From: Cyanobacteria bacterium HKST-UBA02
Lineage (GTDB): Bacteria; Cyanobacteriota; Vampirovibrionia; Obscuribacterales; Obscuribacteraceae
Length of the DNA: 6,030 bases
Direction of reading: 5' to 3'
Assembly (NCBI GenBank): GCA_020431945.1
Contig: JAGQHH010000273.1
Coordinates: forward strand, 1-6,030
The notes beneath the pieces were generated by a model. The model was not told where the DNA came from, did no database searches, and saw only the letters and a list, made by a program, of their open reading frames with translations. Shown in pieces: positions 4,770 through 6,030 of the stretch. How positions within the stretch are numbered: the first letter of the stretch is position 1; each line of letters begins with the position of its first letter. A program made the translations under genes and the position numbers.

Positions 4770-5771
4770 TCAGATGCCACCTGGGCTTTCCATAGTTGGA
4801 GTTTCGTCCTTCAAAGCAAGCTCAAGAAATGCATCGATTGTCTCCTTCAGATTATTAACGTCCTTTTCTAGCAATTTTACAAGTTCAAAGATTCCGGAAT
4901 CGACTTCAATATTCAGAACCTGTGCCAATTTAACGATCAAGTTGATGATGTTTAGATGTATATCTATTAGCTCGGCGAAGATGCTCAGGAAGTGCTGCTC
5001 AATAAATCTTTCCACAAAAGCCGTTGCAAACAATATCTTAGCTCCAGACGCCCAACTGCCAGCCGAAAGAACAGTTGCATGAGTGAATTGGCTAAGATGT
5101 GCATAGTCATCAGCTAGGCGATGCAATTGCGGTTTTAGTTTCGCCAAGGTCTTCCAAGCATCGTCCTTCTCAAGGAGGTAATAGATCTTGAAGTTGTCCT
5201 TGTATCGCTTCCAATCCTTATCTGAGTTAGCCGCCGCTAACCAACTTTCTACCGTACTTGGTTTTTCCACTGCTCGAGCTGAAAAAATCGCATACTCAAC
5301 TGCTAGTCTGGTCTTTAGACGACAGTCCCTTGAATAGCCTCTTGCTAGAGCACGAAAAGCAGTAATCAACTCGGTCCGGCAGGTAATACAGGTCTGCATG
5401 AGCAAAAGTGCTTCGGGCTTTAAGGGTTGGCTATTCGTCAGATTCTCAATGATGGTCTTGTAAGCGTCGCCCAACTCATGCAACCATTCAAAACGGTCTC
5501 CCATCATATCAAGGTGACGACTGTAAGCACTGCTCTCGTACGCTTCTGTTTTGTAGAAGTCAGTCCAGTCATCGGGATTGTCAGAAACACCTGGTGGTGG
5601 AATAAAGGTGCACTTGTTGTTGAGAACACTGACATTTATTCGTGTAACTGGATTTAGCCCGTAGACCGAGTTAGAACCGCATTCGTACTCCACTGTAACG
5701 TTGTGACTACTTTGCGTTTGATTCGCAATTCTCGCCTTTTTGCAAAACGTACACAACGCTGGAATCGACAT
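4770..5771 (-). CDS. Helical protein of unknown function with Cys-containing N-terminus
   Basis: A 333-residue predicted cytoplasmic protein. AGGTG (minus strand, 5783-5779) lies 7 bases before ATG 5771, a clear start. Residues 1-60 carry CTFC (7-10), C31 and C54, which could bind a metal or be incidental. Residues 95-235 are long helices: EALLLMQTCITCRTELITAF (120-139), FRALARGYSRDCRLKTRLAVEY (139-160), and LADDYAHLSQFTHA (219-232). The run 'R-A-L-A-R-G-Y ... R-x-x-x-E' followed later by 'Y-x-x-L-S-x-x-x-H' resembles large HEPN-like or DUF5677-like helical bundles, a resemblance by pattern only. The C-terminal third (245-320) is strongly hydrophobic and amphipathic (IDIHLNIINLIVKLAQVLNI at 269-288, then a heptad-like Leu pattern), suggesting oligomerisation or membrane contact. 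It is the first gene of a two-gene minus-strand unit. A hairpin lies about 40 bp upstream. Confidence 0.78.
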   Translation of the reverse strand: MSIPALCTFCKKARIANQTQSSHNVTVEYECGSNSVYGLNPVTRINVSVLNNKCTFIPPPGVSDNPDDWTDFYKTEAYESSAYSRHLDMMGDRFEWLHELGDAYKTIIENLTNSQPLKPEALLLMQTCITCRTELITAFRALARGYSRDCRLKTRLAVEYAIFSARAVEKPSTVESWLAAANSDKDWKRYKDNFKIYYLLEKDDAWKTLAKLKPQLHRLADDYAHLSQFTHATVLSAGSWASGAKILFATAFVERFIEQHFLSIFAELIDIHLNIINLIVKLAQVLNIEVDSGIFELVKLLEKDVNNLKETIDAFLELALKDETPTMESPGGI

Positions 5772-5812
5772 AGCTAAACACCTGAATAATAAAGCAAGTG
5801 AAAATACTCGAG

Positions 5813-5840
5813 CTTGCCTCTAAAAATTTGGAGGCCCAAG
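5813..5840 (-). promoter_or_regulatory. Hairpin upstream of the minus-strand unit
   Basis: GCCTC (5816-5820) and GAGGC (5831-5835) pair, and inside them T-G and A-T pairs extend the stem to about 8 bp around a small AT loop. Outer CTTG (5813-5816) and CAAG (5837-5840) are also complementary. In minus-strand RNA this would sit about 40 bases before the ATG at 5771. No T-run follows, so it is more likely a 5' leader structure or an upstream gene's end than a strong terminator. Confidence 0.35.
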
Positions 5841-6030
5841 CATTTCGCAGGGCTCAGGAGCCATCAGAATAGCCGGACTCAGTAGACTCCTGCTCAAAAC
5901 AGATATGGGCACCCTTGCCAAACCAGAGATGCGTCGTACTGCACCTTTGGACCTTCAAATTTTAGCAGCACAGAATCGCAGACATCACATCATCGACGCT
6001 CAGAAAGGACTAGAACGCGAGCAAGCGACT
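5824..6030 (+). other. Frame open to window edge, coding doubtful
   Basis: After a TAA at 5821-5823 one plus-strand frame stays open to the end of the window, with a first ATG at 5905 giving 42 codons (MGTLAKPEMRRTAPLDLQIL and on). No Shine-Dalgarno site precedes that ATG. The sequence has no recognisable motif. A small palindrome GGCTCAGGAGCC lies at 5851-5862. The stretch may be the start of a rightward gene, upstream regulatory DNA, or nothing; I cannot decide from this window. Confidence 0.15.

Noticed and set aside
4747..5082. Plus-strand frame of 111 codons
   Set aside because: It lies opposite the 333-residue minus-strand gene, which has a clear ribosome site and natural composition; the frame is a Ser/Phe-rich shadow.
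5851..5862. Palindrome GGCTCAGGAGCC as a terminator
   Set aside because: The loop is only two bases and no T-run follows on either strand.

Overview
The window looks like an accessory (island-type) stretch of a Gram-negative bacterial chromosome, most likely a proteobacterium. The reasons are purine-rich Shine-Dalgarno sites, Sec-type signal peptides on three consecutive gene products, a LecA-like lectin fold, and short element ends of the Tn7/Mu (TG...CA) type. Base composition is near balanced by eye. No housekeeping gene, rRNA or tRNA is recognisable, so the species cannot be named.

Layout. (1) 1-259: a perfect dyad and a 45-codon ORF that looks like a piece of a BamE/SmpA-type outer-membrane lipoprotein. 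(2) 260-928: a complete single gene for a HEPN-like protein ending in an RNxxxH motif. (3) 929-1263: a 243-bp element without a transposase gene, bounded by 25-bp imperfect inverted repeats and carrying iterated AATT...TGCC boxes at both ends. Its right end supplies the -35 box of a candidate promoter reading rightwards. (4) 1264-2983: a tightly packed three-gene operon (overlaps of 4 and 22 bp) for exported proteins: a LecA/PA-IL-like domain protein, a small exported or anchored protein, and a larger two-part exported protein. (5) 2973-3212: an open frame with no convincing start, perhaps a gene remnant. (6) 3319-4227: an HNH endonuclease with an N-terminal zinc ribbon and a beta-rich C-terminal domain. 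(7) 4228-4399: a gene-poor convergent junction. (8) 5771-4400 on the minus strand: a two-gene unit (333 and about 108 residues) of unknown function. (9) 5784-6030: a hairpin and an unconvincing frame open to the window edge.

How the genes may work together. Only the secretory operon and the minus-strand pair are arranged as units. The HEPN protein and the HNH nuclease are stand-alone genes of types common in defence islands, but no complete known defence system is present. The two most interesting points are the exported lectin-like operon, apparently driven by a promoter built partly from a mobile-element end, and the non-autonomous Tn7-like miniature element itself.
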